A stretch of DNA of 64,000 nt from Cryptomeria japonica (GCF_030272615.1 NC_081409.1:205465364-205529363); one strand, 5' to 3'. Positions 10,801 through 23,516 are shown, numbered from the stretch's first letter. Numbers and translations are program-made. Notes: generated from the letters alone by a model not told the origin.

Positions 10801-13800
10801 ACCTTTCATAATCAAAGCACCATCAAGCACTATCCCCACTGCCCCCTCAAGGCTCACAACTCCACCATCACCAATGTCACTCATCCCATCAAACGAACCA
10901 GTAATCCTATCAGCAACACCATTTGTAGCAGCAACTATATTGGAACCCGCAGCAGCATCTATGGCACCAGTAGTTCCAGCAGAAGCCACTGAGTCACCAT
11001 TACCGATACTTCCAGTGACAAATCCATTAAACCCCATCACAATTCCTGCAGCACCGATCACTACAAGGATACATAAACCAATCACACCTGCCGTGTTTAA
11101 CTCCAAAGACATCCCAGTATGGTATAGCAATCGAATGCTGGAGAGTGATTCAGAGACCGACTCACATGAGTGGGAATTCAATTCAGTGCAACTTAACACT
11201 TCAGATGAGGAAGACACATCACCACCTCCACCCCGCAAAGACATCCTTGTTTACGGAGAAGCACAGATAAAGACCACTTGGGTACCTGAGCTGGAAACAT
11301 CTTCCACAGACCCTACGTCTCATCCTACGCCTGATTCTGACAGGGAGAGTACCATCAACGACCTTCACCACACTGTCTTAACCCTCACTGATACATCTCC
11401 CGCACTTAACTTAATCGATGAAGTAATGCCCATTATCCACCCTGAACTCATCGAATGGAACCAACCAAATCCCCCATGTCTTGACCTCTTCCAAAATGAT
11501 GAGGCTATCATTGACTTTTTGGAATTAAGGGATAATCTACCAAGCGGGGATCACAAAGCTGGATTCGCCATTGAACTTAATAGCGCAGCATACTTCGGGG
11601 TGGATGCCAAACCCTTCAGCTGCAAAAATATAACATTAAAACATGGATCTTCTAGTGAAAACCACACTGTGGCACTGTTTGATCCAACAAAAGTAAAAAG
11701 AAAGAGCGTATCCAACGGTGAAAACCTCTCTGAGGCGCCTGAGGATGAAGGGTTTGACATTCTCCCTGCTAATACACAACAGGAACGATCAACGATCCTC
11801 ATTGAGGAGACCAAAGAATACAATGTGGGGACTCCTGAAAACCCTCATATCATACATCTGGCATCTCTTCTCACTCCAGAGGAACAACCTCAATTTATAG
11901 AGTTCTTCCAACAGCGTCAGATCAACTTTGCATGGTCATATGCAGACATGCCTGGGCTTGATCCTGATTTAGTCATGCATCATCTCACAGTAGCAAAAGG
12001 AGCCAAACCTGTCAAGCAGAAGCTTCGTAAGATGCATCCTCAGATTGTCGTGCTAGTCAAAACAGAACTCAAGAAACTCCTGGATGTTGGTTTCATTAGA
12101 CCAATTGATTATGCAGAATGGATCTCCAACATTGTACCAGTTGGCAAACCAAAAGGGGGCATCCGCATTTGTACAGACTTCAGAGATCTGAATAAGGCAT
12201 GTCCTAAGGATGACTTCCCTCTACCAAATATCGACATCATAGTAGATTTGACAGCAGGACATGCCATGCTTTCACTCATGGATGGCTTTTCGGGATACAA
12301 TCAAATAAAGATCGCACCAGAGGACCAACATAAGACAGCCTTCACATGTCCATGGGGCACATACTGCTGGAATGTAATGCCTTTTGGTCTAAAGAATGCA
12401 AGAGCGACCTATCAAAGAGCAATGACCACCATCTTCCATGACATGATGCATACTATAATGGAAGATTATGTGGATGATTTACTAGCAAAATCACTTACTA
12501 GAGAAGGACATCTTCACATCTTAGATAAAATCTTTGATAGACTGGAACAATATCATGTTCGACTCAACCCAAAGAAATGTGTCTTTGGAGTGACCTCCGG
12601 GAAACTTCTAGGATACATTGTCTCAAGCAAAGGCATTGAGGTCGATCCAGCAAAGGTTAAGGCAATCATGGACATGCCACCTCCAAAGAATATCAGTCAG
12701 CTAAGGACACTACAAGGACGGCTTCAATCCATCCGAAGATTCATTGCACAATTGGCTGATAAGTGTCACCCATTCACACACTTGCTACACAAGAACATCC
12801 ACTTTCAGTGGGATGACAAATGCCAGCAAGCATTTCAGGCACTTAAAGACTATCTCATGAATCCACCCTTGTTGATGCCACCAGATCCAAGTAGACCGTT
12901 GTTACTTTATATCTCAGCAACAAGTACCGCACTGGGTGTGCTACTGGCACAACATAATGAAGAAGGTAAAGAGTGTGCTGTTTACTACATCTCTCGCACA
13001 CTGGTTGGCTATGAACTCAATTACACACCTATTGAGCGAGCTTGCCTAGCAGTAATCTTAGCAGCCACTAAATTGCGGCACTATCTATTGACACACAAGG
13101 TACAACTCATCGCAAAGATTGATCCACTCAAGTACTTACTCAGCAAAGCAGCATTGACAGGTCGCTTAGCCAAATGGGTGATGATTCTAAGTGAATTTGA
13201 TATTGAGTATGTGGACCGTAAAGCTATCAAAGGTCAGGTTATTGCAGATCAGTTGGCCGATGCACCTCTCATAGGTGATCATCCTCTCATTTCCAATTTT
13301 CCAGATGAAGAGATATTCATGATTACAGAAGCACAGTCATGGAAATTATACTTTGATGGTTCATACACTAGGCACGGCTCGGGGGCAGGCATTCTGTTTA
13401 TCACACCTCAAGGTGATAGCATCCCGAAGTCTTACAGGCTCACATTTCCATGCACAAACAACATAGCAGAGTATGAGGCCTTGATCACAGGACTCAGATT
13501 AGCCATACAATGGAAATTAAAAGAATTGCAAGTATATGGCGATTCCCAACTAGTCATTCGACAAGCAACAGATGAATATCAGACCAAAGATGATAAACTC
13601 ATGCCATACAAGCAAATGGTGGACAATCTAAAGACATCATTTACTACTATCACTTTTGAGCAGATACCAAGAGATCAGAATCGAGCTGCTGACGCTATGG
13701 CTACCATCGCATCTCTACTAGATCTTCCACAGAATTCAACACACTACGAGTTCTTGGTAGAACAACTTTGGATCCCCGCTTATGATATCCCCGAATCTGA

Positions 13801-15091
13801 AATGATATGTCGCCTTGTTGGTTCCGAATCCCCATGGTACGGTGAGTTCTACACCTATCTCCGCGATCACACCCTTCCTCCCAACCAATCAAATAACCAA
13901 CGTAAAACCTTCATTCGCCAAACTGCTCGATATACCATTATTGCCGAAACCCTATACCGACGTAGTCTTGATGGTACTCTCCTTCGATGTCTAGAACAAG
14001 GTGAGATAATAAAGGCTTTGGAAGAGGTACATGAAGGAATTTGCGGGACTCACTCAAGTGGTCCATCACTAGCCAAGAAGATCATGCGAGCTGGATACTA
14101 TTGGCCATCTATGGAAAAGGATTCCTACTACTTTGTCAGGAAGTGCAAAAAATGTCAAGTTCATGGCGACCTAATACATGCACCAGCCCAGGAACTGCAA
14201 CCAATCACGACACCATGGCCTTTCTGTCAATGGGGCCTTGACCTTGTGGGTAAGATTCATCCATCTTCATCCAACGGCCATAAATTCATTATTACCGCCA
14301 CCGAATATTTCACCAAGTGGATCGAAGCTGTTCCACTTACCCAAGTCACCGGCAAGCAGATCGCCTCATTCATCCTCAATTACATCATCTGTCGGTATGG
14401 TGTGCCCATGTCCATTGTCACAGATAATGGTCTTCCTTTCAAAAATCAGGATGTCCGTGAGCTTTGTGATAAATTTCATATCCAACACCGCTTTTCCACT
14501 CCCTATTACCCACAAGGCAATGCTCAGGCCGAAGCATCCAATAAAAACATATTGAGGATCCTAAAGAAGACAGTCAATGATGCCGGTCGTGATTGGCATG
14601 TTCAATTGAATCCAGCGCTATGGGCATATCGAACTAGCATTCGAACCCCTACAGGTGCAACTCCTTATTCATTGGTCTATGGTGCAGAAGCTATCTTGCC
14701 TATTGAGGTCGAGATACCATCATTAAGGGTTTCCTTGCACAATCTCATTGATGATGACGCATACAGAGTCTCACGCCTTCAGGACTTGGAGCTACTTGAT
14801 GAGAAGCGACAAGCTGCATACAACCATCTCAAAGCCTATGAGCAGCGCATGAGTAGAAGCTACAATCACTGAGTTAGACCTCGTACATTTGAGGTAGGTG
14901 ATCTTGTTCTTCGAGAGAATCCTCGCAACCAACCAAACAGAGAACATCAAGGCAAGTTTGAATCAAATTGGCTAGGCCCATATGTTGTCACTGCTGTATT
15001 TGGGTCCGGGGCATATCAGTTGGCTACATCAGACGGAGAACCGCTCGCAGATCCAATCAACAGCATGCACCTCAAACGGTTTTACACATAA
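7811..15091 (+). CDS. Gag-pol polyprotein of Tat-type Ty3/gypsy element, one internal TGA
   Basis: The ATG at 7811 opens a 2353-codon frame ending in TGA at 14870-14872. The same frame then continues to TAA at 15089-15091, giving 2426 codons. Gag capsid lies at about residues 130-330, and a CX2HX4HX4C knuckle near 463. The protease motif is LIDNGA (D684). A G-patch-like Gly-rich segment spans about 928-972. RT has YVDD at about 1553-1556. The gypsy RNase H near 1700 reads YISATS where Asp is expected. The archaeal-type RNase H begins near 1847 (FDGS, then NNIAEYEAL, GDSQL, AADA) and keeps its acidic residues. Integrase has an HHCC finger and D2144, D2205, E2241. The codons after the TGA encode the GDLVL and GPY/F-type integrase tail. 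The TGA probably replaces an Arg CGA codon, so this copy likely lacks a functional integrase tail. Confidence 0.93.
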
Positions 15092-17452
15092 GCTGTACAG
15101 AGCATCAAGCTCCCCTGCCTATCAGAAAATACCAAAAAACATTCAGAAAAATGTCCTGAAGAAAATACAAAAACATTCAAAAAAGTAAAGAAAAATCATG
15201 CATCCAAACGGTGAACAACCACTCTGGTGGCACCTTGGGTAAGAACGATGGTGAAAACCTGGCAAACAGGCGCCACTCGTAAAGGCTATGGCTCCATTAT
15301 CTTTCAGACTTGTGGCGATCACATCTACTTCATACATACATCCATCCATCCATCAACCATGGCTTGTTATTCCTCTGCAATTATGATAGTACTCCATACA
15401 TCTTGCATCCCGCTTTTTCATAGTCATGTCTAAAACTGGGGGCAATGCCTTTAACCTATTGATGGAAGTGGATTCTACATTGTCTTATGATTCATTAAGT
15501 TCTTCATTCAAACAATCATCAAAAATCCAAAAACATTCAAAAATATCTCGCAAAAATACCAAAAACATTCAAAACAATTCAAAATCCAAAAACATCGACA
15601 AAACCATTGAAAAATCACACAAAAACATGGCAACACCTTGTACATACTCATCCATGCAGATACCAAAACAAACATTGCGACAAACTACTCACACAATGAC
15701 CATTTACCAAACAACCACACAATCCACATCAACAATCCAAAACTGTCTTTAAAACAAGGATGCATCCTTCCTTACCAAAACAAAGACAAGATGATGTTTT
15801 CTTTGACAAGAAAATTCTGTTAGGCTGTCAAATACTTGGTTGATTTGTGAGTAATTCATTTGTTTATCTGTATCGGGATCTTTCAGCATTGTTTTGTATC
15901 GTTTGCGCATTATTTCCGATGAAGTTCTGGGGCATGTACTAATGGTGTCTACGTGGGAAGTTCACTAAGCTACGTGATCTTATGCCAAATGCATTCATAG
16001 ATCACTACGGCTTGCTGACTACAGCGTATACCTCGACCATATGAGCATGAACCATTACCAAGGATCCTTATTCTTTATTCTTTATGTATATATTGTTTGT
16101 TTGCAGGTGCAATGCTCTTCCTTTGGTTCCTCCTACCTCATCCAAACTGGATAAAGGTTTTTATTTCTTAGTATGGTATGCACTTGTCTCAGGATATGAT
16201 CAGCCTAAGATCAAGGAGGACGATCCAAGTCATGCATGAAAGGAGATAATCCTTATCTGTTCCGCAAGCAATACTCAGGTCAACTTGATCCATTATATCA
16301 AGTTGCTTGTATTAACTTGCTATATAAAAATCCATGTAAGAAATACTCTGGTCATCTTGAATCTTTATGTCAAGTTGCTTGTATTTTCTTACAACATTTT
16401 AAAGCTCAATGATGAAAAATAAAGCACCATGGATCGTCATTCCATCTCATTTGTATATACTGCATTTCGTTGCATTCCAACCATCCATACATTCATAATA
16501 GCTGCATATCATGCATACGTAGTCATAATAATGCATACTCTATTTTACTCATCTTCTTCCATAGGACTCGATCCTAGTCCTCCATATCTTCTATCTAACA
16601 TCAAATCCCCCCTCACCCTCCCTATCTTGATCATCAACATCATCCTAATCCCTTCATCGCTTCCCATCCTCACTCATCCACAAAATTAAGCCAGTTACTC
16701 TGTCTACACAGATACATCGACTCCCACACACCTAGACTATCAACAGATACTCTGATCAAGTATCTTCGGGTCTCAACAGGTAATCGATTATGGTAATCCT
16801 AGACTACATCAGGCATTTATCATAATGACCTAGTCTCAACGGGGTTGCCATGATTCCCCACAACCATCCATCACACGCACACACTATCAATTGATCAACC
16901 AATCAAACACAATCCACTGGACAATTACATCAATTGTCTACGTCTCAACGAGTATTTTGCTTCATATACCTTGACTTCATCGGGCAATTACATCAATTGT
17001 CTAAGTCACATCAGGTCACTTTGATTCACTTACTCAGACTTTATCATGTTCAAAGCGACCAACTGACATCAACTGTCATGCTTTGACTTGACCGGGGCAA
17101 TTAAACCGATTGCACCAGATTGTCCAAACAATTTTGATCAATTGTATAGCATCAATCAAAACCCCACACTACATCTGCTATGTATCTCTTGCATGACCTC
17201 AAGGTACTCGTTGGCTTGTTGTTTCTTCATATTCACTCCATTTTCTCCCATTCTTTCATCATTAGTTCTAATTTCTTCTATTCTACCTCCCCTCCGCTTT
17301 TCATTCTTTTTCGAGAGATCGCCCGATTTTTCAAAAAAAAATTTGGCCCATCCCTCGAGGGGGCATACCACCCATTAAATTTACATTTTATGGGGCATTT
17401 CTTCACACCTATTTTTCTTTCTTTGAAACGACGCAATAAACTGCACCGTCTC
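15092..17452 (+). other. Long 3' untranslated region of the first gypsy element
   Basis: About 2.4 kb separate the integrase end from the polypurine tract. It contains reiterated AAAACATTCAAAA words (about 15500-15610), a duplicated segment with a CAACTTGAT/ATCAAGTTG palindrome near 16265-16400, and an array of short hairpins at 16690-17160. Open frames here are short, repetitive and unlike any domain I know. Long 3' non-coding regions are usual in Tat elements. Confidence 0.7.
16690..17160 (+). repeat. Degenerate array of short palindromes separated by GACTnCATCGGG-like words
   Basis: Short inverted repeats such as AGATACT/AGTATCT, CATT/AATG, ACAATT/AATTGT (twice), TGAC/GTCA and CAAT/ATTG alternate with a 10-12 base word. 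The word varies as GTCTCAACGGG, GACTACATCAGG, GACTTCATCGGG and GACTTGACCGGG. Spacing is roughly 35-45 bp. The array ends about 300 bp before the polypurine tract. It is not CRISPR: the words are degenerate, and the context is a retrotransposon 3' region. Confidence 0.6.
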
Positions 17453-17465
17453 AAAGAGGGGCAAA
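17453..17465 (+). other. Polypurine tract of first gypsy element
   Basis: AAAGAGGGGCAAA abuts the TG of the 3' LTR. It would prime plus-strand DNA synthesis during reverse transcription. A single C interrupts the purines near its end. Confidence 0.85.
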
Positions 17466-19450
17466 TGTAGTCACATAAATCTGTCCACTTAATTAAATGA
17501 ATATTTAATATTTATTTGATTATTTAAACCATCAATTAATAATTAATTAAATTAATATTTAATTAATTCATCTTAACCCTCTTCTCCTATTAATTAAATA
17601 AATTATTCAATTTATTTGATTTAATTCACTTAACCAAATTCATACCATTAATTAAATAAATAAATCATATTTGTTTAATTAAATCTTCTCTCACATTTAA
17701 ATAAATTAATATTTATTTAAATCCCCCAAAATCCCACCTCTCACATTTAAATAAATTAATATTTATTTAAATCCCCCAAAATCCCACCTCTCACATTTAA
17801 ATAAATAAATCATTTATTTAAATCACCTTTATCCTCCACCCACTTGCATTTTCCTACAAATGCAAGTTGCACAATTATTTTAAATAAATCATTTATTTAA
17901 ATCACCTTTATCCTCCACCCATTTGCATTTTCCTACAAATGCAAGTTGCACAATTATTTTAAATAAATAATTTATTTAAATCACCTTTATCCTCCACCCA
18001 CTTGTATTTTCCTACAAAAGCAAGTTGCACAACTATTTTAAATAAATTATTTATTTAAAATCCTATTTATCCTCACCCACTTGAAACCTTTAATGGTTTC
18101 CCTTAAAGTATTCAAACTTGATGGCTTTAAAGTCTTCAAACTTGATGGCTTCCTTCTATAGTCTTCTTAAGACTTTAATGGTTTTCCTTAAAGTCTTCAA
18201 GCCTTTAATGGTTTCCCTCAAAGTCTTCAAGCATTTAAATGCTTTATCTTCATTTTCTCATTTAAATAAATTAATATTTATTTGAATATTTATCCAAATG
18301 CAAATTACACCATTTAATTGAAATAAATGATTTTATTTTAATTGAAAATACCAAAATTTCTCCCACTTGCATTTTCCTACAAAATCCACTTGTATGCCTA
18401 AACCCCTTCTAGATTCTTCTAAACCCTTCCTAATTAGCCTAAATTCATCCCTTAAATATTGTCACATTCCTAAGCAAATTGGAGTCACTTCTCAAAGACT
18501 CCAAAGTCTTTGAAAAGCAATTAATGCTTTGTGTGTTCAACAAATTAACCCTCAAAGTCTTGGATAACCTTTGAAAGCTTCCAACCTTCAACCACTAAAT
18601 GGCTCAAAGTCTTTGATAACCATTGAAGGCTTTCAACCTTCAACCACTTAATCCCCAAAGTCTCCAATAACCATTAATGGTTACCTCAAACCCTCCCACA
18701 TGGTTAAAACATTTGTTTTGACTCAACCTCTACCCAACCCAAAGGTCTCATCAGGCCATTAATGCTTTGACCATGATTATCTCTTAAACATTTGCACAAA
18801 GGTTTATCCTTGGATTAACTCTTAATCCAGTGGGTAATCTTAATTTAGACTTGACCCTTGCCTTCTAGATAACCATGAGGTCTTCCCAGGCCTTTAATGC
18901 CTCCAACCTCTTCTCTCAACCCAATCCTATGTTGAAACTTGTCACCATTTTATTGGTGCCAATTGTGCACATGGATCCCCAACTTTCAATCCTAACCCTT
19001 GTTAAGATTGCTCAATCTTAACCCTTCATTTCCCTATTTCTTCTATAAATAGAACCCTTCTCCTCAAGCAAAAGAGAAGCATTTTAGAGTATTGTTGTTA
19101 TACTGGCATTAGCATAGAGCTTTCTCATAGCATCACTATCTACTCTTGCATAGTATTTGCTTATCATATTCAACCATCTTGAATCTCCATATGGCATCCA
19201 TGGCTAGTGCTAAAAGCTGAGAGCTACACTCATTTGGGACTTGGAGAGGAGAGGAACAAGGGAGGAGCAACTATGAGCATCTTGATTAGCTATTTCATTC
19301 TATGTTTATATGCTTTCTATTTCATGCTTAATATCTCTCTTGATATGCCTGTTTAGGATAATCTTTTGTTGCTAACACTAACGTTTGTTTCTTGTGCTCT
19401 TGTGTGTGTTGCCATCAAACAGATTTTCTAATCCTTTTTGCAGAGCATCA
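17466..19450 (+). repeat. 3' LTR of the first gypsy element
   Basis: This copy matches 3111-5095 over its whole 1985 bp, with the same internal tandem arrays and a TATA box at 19044-19051. It is followed directly by the ATTAC target duplication at 19451-19455. Confidence 0.95.
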
Positions 19451-19455
19451 ATTAC

Positions 19456-19618
19456 TATTAATAATTATTCGATGTCGAAGGACAAAACATTCATTACTTC
19501 AGTATAAATTCCGAGGACATTAAGAATCATGTTGTAATTTTATTAATTATTATTAATAACTATTCGATGCCGAAGGACTAAACCTTCACTACTTCAGTAT
19601 AAATTCTGAGGACATTAA
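19456..19618 (+). repeat. Remainder of the split tandem repeat and a second full copy
   Basis: A unit of about 100 bp contains ATTCGATG-CGAAGGAC and CTTCAGTATAAATTC. It occurs as copy 1 (3084-3110 plus 19456-19523) and copy 2 (19524-19618). The gypsy element landed inside copy 1. Confidence 0.75.
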
Positions 19619-19631
19619 TTGTAATACATTC

Positions 19632-20715
19632 AATTCTGGGCGAAGTTCTCCCAAATGTGTTCACTTCCCACATTCAGGCCGAAATCCACCCTAAGTCGTT
19701 GATCTTTGCTCATCCAATGGATGAGGGACCAAGGTACCTGTTGTGACTTTACGGGTCTGTTTTTAAAGTCTGTTTAATAATTTTAAACTTCTGCCCAAAA
19801 AAGTGCTTTATAGACTTAATTATATTTAAGTAAATTTAAAACGTTTCAATTATGGGCGAAGTTCTCCCAAATGTGTTCACTTCCCACATTCAGGCCGAAA
19901 TCGACCCTAAGCCGTTGATCTTTGCTCATCCAACGGACGATGGTACCTATTGTCAGTTGTCGTGGGTCCCATGACTTCTGCCAATTTTCGGGCATGTCAC
20001 CATACTCGTGTCACTTTTCCTAGCAAAGTTCTCATAAAGTTGTTCACTTCCCACATTCGCCCCGAAATCCACCCTAAGTCATTGATCTTTGTTCATCCAA
20101 CAGTCGATGGTACTTGTTTTCAGATGTAGTGGGTCCCACGACTTCTGCCATTTTTCTGGCACGTCACCATACTCGTGTCACTTTTCAGGTTTGATTTTTA
20201 AGTCTATTTAATCTTCTTAAACCTCCACCCGAAAAAAAGCTTTATAGACTTAATTATATTTAATTAAATTTAAAATGTCTAATTCCGAGTGAAATTCTTA
20301 GAAAGGTGTTCACTTCCCACATTTGGGCCGAAATCCACCCTAAACCGTTGATCTTTGTTCATCCAATGGTCGATGGTACCTATTTTCAAATGAAGTGGGT
20401 CCCATGACTTTTGCCATTTTTCTAGCACGTCACCATACTCGTGTCACTTTTCGGCTCTATTTTTAAAGTTTATTTAATCATTTTAAAATTCCGCTTGAAA
20501 AAGAGATTTATAGTCTATAGACTATAGACTTAATTATATTTAATTAAATTTAAAATGTTCAATTCTGGGCGAAGTTCTCACAAATGAGTTCACTACCCAC
20601 ATTTGGGCCGAAATCCACCCTAAGTCATTGATCTTTGTTCATACGATGGATGATGATACCTGTTGAGAACTTGAGTGTTGTCAGATGTCGTTGGTCCCAT
20701 AACAAGTGACATTTA
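19632..20715 (+). repeat. Five degenerate copies of a 170-280 bp repeat
   Basis: Copies begin near 19632, 19847, 20021, 20281 and 20561. Each has a GGGCGAAGTTCTC-like start, then GTTCACTTCCCACATT, GGCCGAAATCCACCCTAA, GTTGATCTTTG and, in most, GTCACCATACTCGTGTCAC. AT-rich spacers with TTATAGACTTAATTATATTTAA separate several of them. A more diverged copy lies at about 23890-24040. No coding capacity is seen. Confidence 0.7.
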
Positions 20716-20722
20716 AATTTTA

Positions 20723-20957
20723 AAGATGTGCATTAGTTTGAGATAACTATTAAATATAATGTTAATATTATTTGTAATTAAACATGTGCAATAGTTTGAG
20801 ATAACTATTAAATATAATGTTAATATTAATATTATTTGTAATTAAAGATGTGCAATAGTTTGAGATAACTATTAAATATAATGTTAATATTATTTGTAAT
20901 CGAAGATGTGCAATAGTTTGAGATAACTATTAAATATAATGTTAATATTATTTGTAA
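20723..20957 (+). repeat. Tandem repeat, four copies of a 58-bp unit
   Basis: Units start with AAGATGTGCA-type words at 20723, 20781, 20845 and 20903. The second unit carries a 6-bp expansion (ATTAAT), giving a 64-bp step. The unit contains TTTGAGATAACTATTAAATA. Confidence 0.85.
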
Positions 20958-21547
20958 AAATTTGAAATTCAAAAATAGTATAAAACATGAAACTTAGTTT
21001 CTAGAATAAAACAAATAACTAAATAAAAATATAAATTTTGATATACAATTTGAAAGGTAAAAGTTTAATATAAAAAAGAAAACATTCAATATTAAATCTA
21101 AAATATTAATTTAAAGTTTAACAAAATTCTTTGAAAATATGTTTACGATATATAATTTTAAAAAATAGTTTTGAAATATATATAAAAGTTCAACATAAAT
21201 TTAGTGTATTAATTTAAAAAAATGTGCAGTCCTCAACCTATTAAGGCGAGCAAATTTGGAAAGTACAAATGCCAAGGTAGCAATTAATTGTTGCAGAAGG
21301 AGTTGTTTGCGGCATGTCGCACGAATGGAGGAAGGGGAGGATGGCGGGAAATCTTTTTCTTGATCTCATGGCATTAATGCCTTATCATGCACATTCATTA
21401 CCTGACCTATAAGACGGAGGCAAAATTTATTACCTTTTGATTTGTGTACCAATTTTTGCTTTGAAGCAGAACAAATCTGTAGTTCGTAGAATCGTAGCTT
21501 CTGTAGGACATTTTTTGCAGGAAGTGCTTTTGAAATTGTAGGTGACC
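20958..21547. other. AT-rich non-coding stretch
   Basis: The first 270 bp are almost pure A and T. From about 21220 composition becomes normal and leads into the plus-strand gene relic. I see no convincing gene, promoter or repeat. Confidence 0.5.
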
Positions 21548-22256
21548 ATGGAGGCCAATTTCACACTTCGAATAGACAAGAAGTTGGTGCCATTTTTGGG
21601 CAAAGTATTTGATAAACGAATGCAAGGACTGTTCATGTTTAAGGAGGAGAAGTTGTGGGGTGGAAACTCAACTGATGCTTGTAGAGGAGGTGGCACATAT
21701 TAGTCACCGATATCGAACTAACATGGAGGTTTACTCTCTGATTGTGGTGTGGGCCTATGAATTCAAACCGGAGGTGGAAAAGGTAAAACTCACATTGGTC
21801 AAATTGATTTATGGGGATTTTTTGATTAACCTGGATTCAATCTTGGAGTGGGTCGTGTCGGGAGCTGGCATTCGAATTAAGGAAGGGGACGACTAGGACA
21901 AATTACTTCCTTTTATTCATGGCCCAGAGGATGAAATCAAATTCTAGTGCCGTGAACGTGCCTGAGTGGGGTGGGAAACGATGAAACTCTTTGTGAAATT
22001 AACCAAGGTGGATGAAGTCTTGAAGGCTTTGTATGTGGTGGCAAGGATGGAGGTTGGTAGGAAATTAAGAGATAGGGTTGAAGAAGGAAGGGCCATACAG
22101 CTACTAGCAAGCTTGGAGGACAACCTCGGCTTTGGGTGCCTCAACTGCATTCCAAAAATGAAAGCAGAAGCATCAAAAGGGAAAGCCAAGGCATCAACCT
22201 CCAAGGAGGGAAGGGACTGGGAGGAGGTGACCCAGGGGGACAGTGAGACTGAGTGA
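21548..22256 (+). pseudogene. Decayed unknown gene, about 230 codons
   Basis: An ATG at 21548 opens a frame of about 50 codons (MEANFTLRIDKK start). A frameshift between about 21640 and 21690 moves it to the frame that runs to a TGA ending at 22256. That second frame has stops at about 21894 and two more near 21946-21966. The protein would be mostly helical and charged. Its C-terminal tail is Lys-, Ser- and Glu-rich, ending GDSETE. No known domain is visible. Length, composition and continuous similarity of codon style suggest a once real gene, but I cannot name it. Confidence 0.4.
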
Positions 22257-22994
22257 GCAGCCTATCGACAATGAACTGGTTTTTTTGTCTGCTTGTTATA
22301 AGCTGTGGGCAGTATGGTTTTCTCTCTGTCTGCGTTTATGCATGAATGACTGCAAATTTTGTATCTTGAAACTTTTGAATTAATAGAATGAAAAAACCTT
22401 TACCGATAAACTTTTGTATCTTTAAACTTTTGAAATTTTGTATTTTGAATGACTATATAGTATATATTTATAAAATTATAATCAACCATAATCAATGTAC
22501 AAATAATTAATGGAACGAACTGATTTTTTTTATAGCATTACATAAAAAGATCAAAGTATTAAATTTATTTCCAGCGTCTAACAAATAATTGAAATAACGT
22601 AGCTCATATACAAAAAGCATTTGAAAGAAACTAATTAATAAAAATGAAATAGAATTATAGAAAGCATTTTTATATCCATAAGATTGTAAGAGGCAAACTG
22701 AAACAAATTGGAATTTAAAAAATTATCATTAATATTTATGCTTTTGAAATTTATAATTTTTTCGTCTGAGACTTGAGTCCCCCAAAAACTTAAAAGCCAA
22801 AATGAGTGAGCCACTGGCACTGAGCCTGTTAGGGTTCGAGGAAATAGGAAAAAAAAACTACAGGGGGGCGGGGCTAGGGTACAGGTAGTGGAATTGTTTA
22901 CAATTTTGCCCTACGAATCTGGCCCTCCTTCCATGTAGAATTCTTCAGACAGCATAAGCTGAGAGAATTCTTCAATCCACGTGTAGTTTGGAAA
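22257..22994. other. Non-coding, AT-rich
   Basis: This region lies between two gene relics on opposite strands, tail to tail. No feature is recognised apart from a short G-run with GGGGGGCGGGGC at about 22863-22874. Confidence 0.5.
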
Positions 22995-23516
22995 TTAATC
23001 CAGGAGGAACCATTTCTGGAGGAAGTCCCTGCCAATCCGCGCCCATTTCCTGTGACGCGTCAACTGCTCCGCATTCAGGTTTAGGAGAAATGGTTTCTTG
23101 GCCACTGTCACTATTTGTTCAGGGAGGAGAAGCTTGGATAATTCACTCGCCCAAGGGATCCCCACCCCTACTTCTACAAGGACAACAAGAGTAATGTCAT
23201 TTCCAAGGAATTCTTCCTTAAAAACCTTCCTCAATAGCATCAACATATCCACCTTGTCTCCTCCCAGGTCTAGAAGAGACGCTAAGAAGTGGGATGTAAT
23301 GTCTGTGTTAACACGGTACCTATTTTCATTTCACAAAAACTCTCTGCCCAACACCATCCGCACAGCCTCATTGGTGAACGACCCAACCTCATTGCGGACT
23401 AATTGGAGGGTTGGGTCTCTAACAGAGCCTAGAAAGGCCCTCTGGTCCTTTGCAGAAATGCTTCTCAAGCGAATGGGAGTGTCCATCTTGAGAAAACAGA
23501 TTAACAAATTAAACAA
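22995..23516 (-). pseudogene. Unknown short protein gene with one nonsense codon
   Basis: On the minus strand a frame starts at an ATG near 23486 (MDTPIRLRS...) and runs to a stop ending at 22995. It is about 160 codons, interrupted once by TGA at 23331-23333. No frameshift is needed. The N-terminal half is Arg- and Ser-rich. The C-terminal half has a leucine- and valine-rich segment (ITLVVLVEVGVGIP) and ends in a basic HRKWARIGRD stretch. I do not recognise the family. The plus-strand frame over the same bases is less convincing because the minus frame covers the full length in one phase. Confidence 0.35.

Larger units (their letters stand above)
3111..19450 (+). mobile_element. Complete Tat-type Ty3/gypsy LTR retrotransposon, 16.3 kb, young
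   Basis: The element has two 1985-bp LTRs (3111-5095 and 17466-19450), each beginning TGTAGTC and ending GCATCA. It is flanked by the 5-bp duplication ATTAC. A primer-binding site follows the 5' LTR, a polypurine tract precedes the 3' LTR, and one gag-pol frame runs 7811-15091. Domain order is gag, CX2H-type knuckle, protease, G-patch-like segment, RT, gypsy RNase H, archaeal-type RNase H, integrase. The second RNase H, long leader (2.7 kb) and long 3' untranslated region (2.4 kb) place it in the Tat group of plant gypsy elements. I noticed only two base differences between the LTRs by eye (near 3163/17518 and 4543/18898), so the insertion is recent. Confidence 0.95.

Noticed and set aside
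10636-11244. 202-codon minus-strand frame (MSLRGGGGDV...)
   Set aside because: It lies antisense within the intact gag-pol frame and is Ser/Gly-rich owing to the codon use of the sense strand.
16690-17160. CRISPR-like rhythm of repeats and spacers
   Set aside because: The repeated word is degenerate, spacers are themselves palindromic, there are no cas genes, and the context is a plant retrotransposon.
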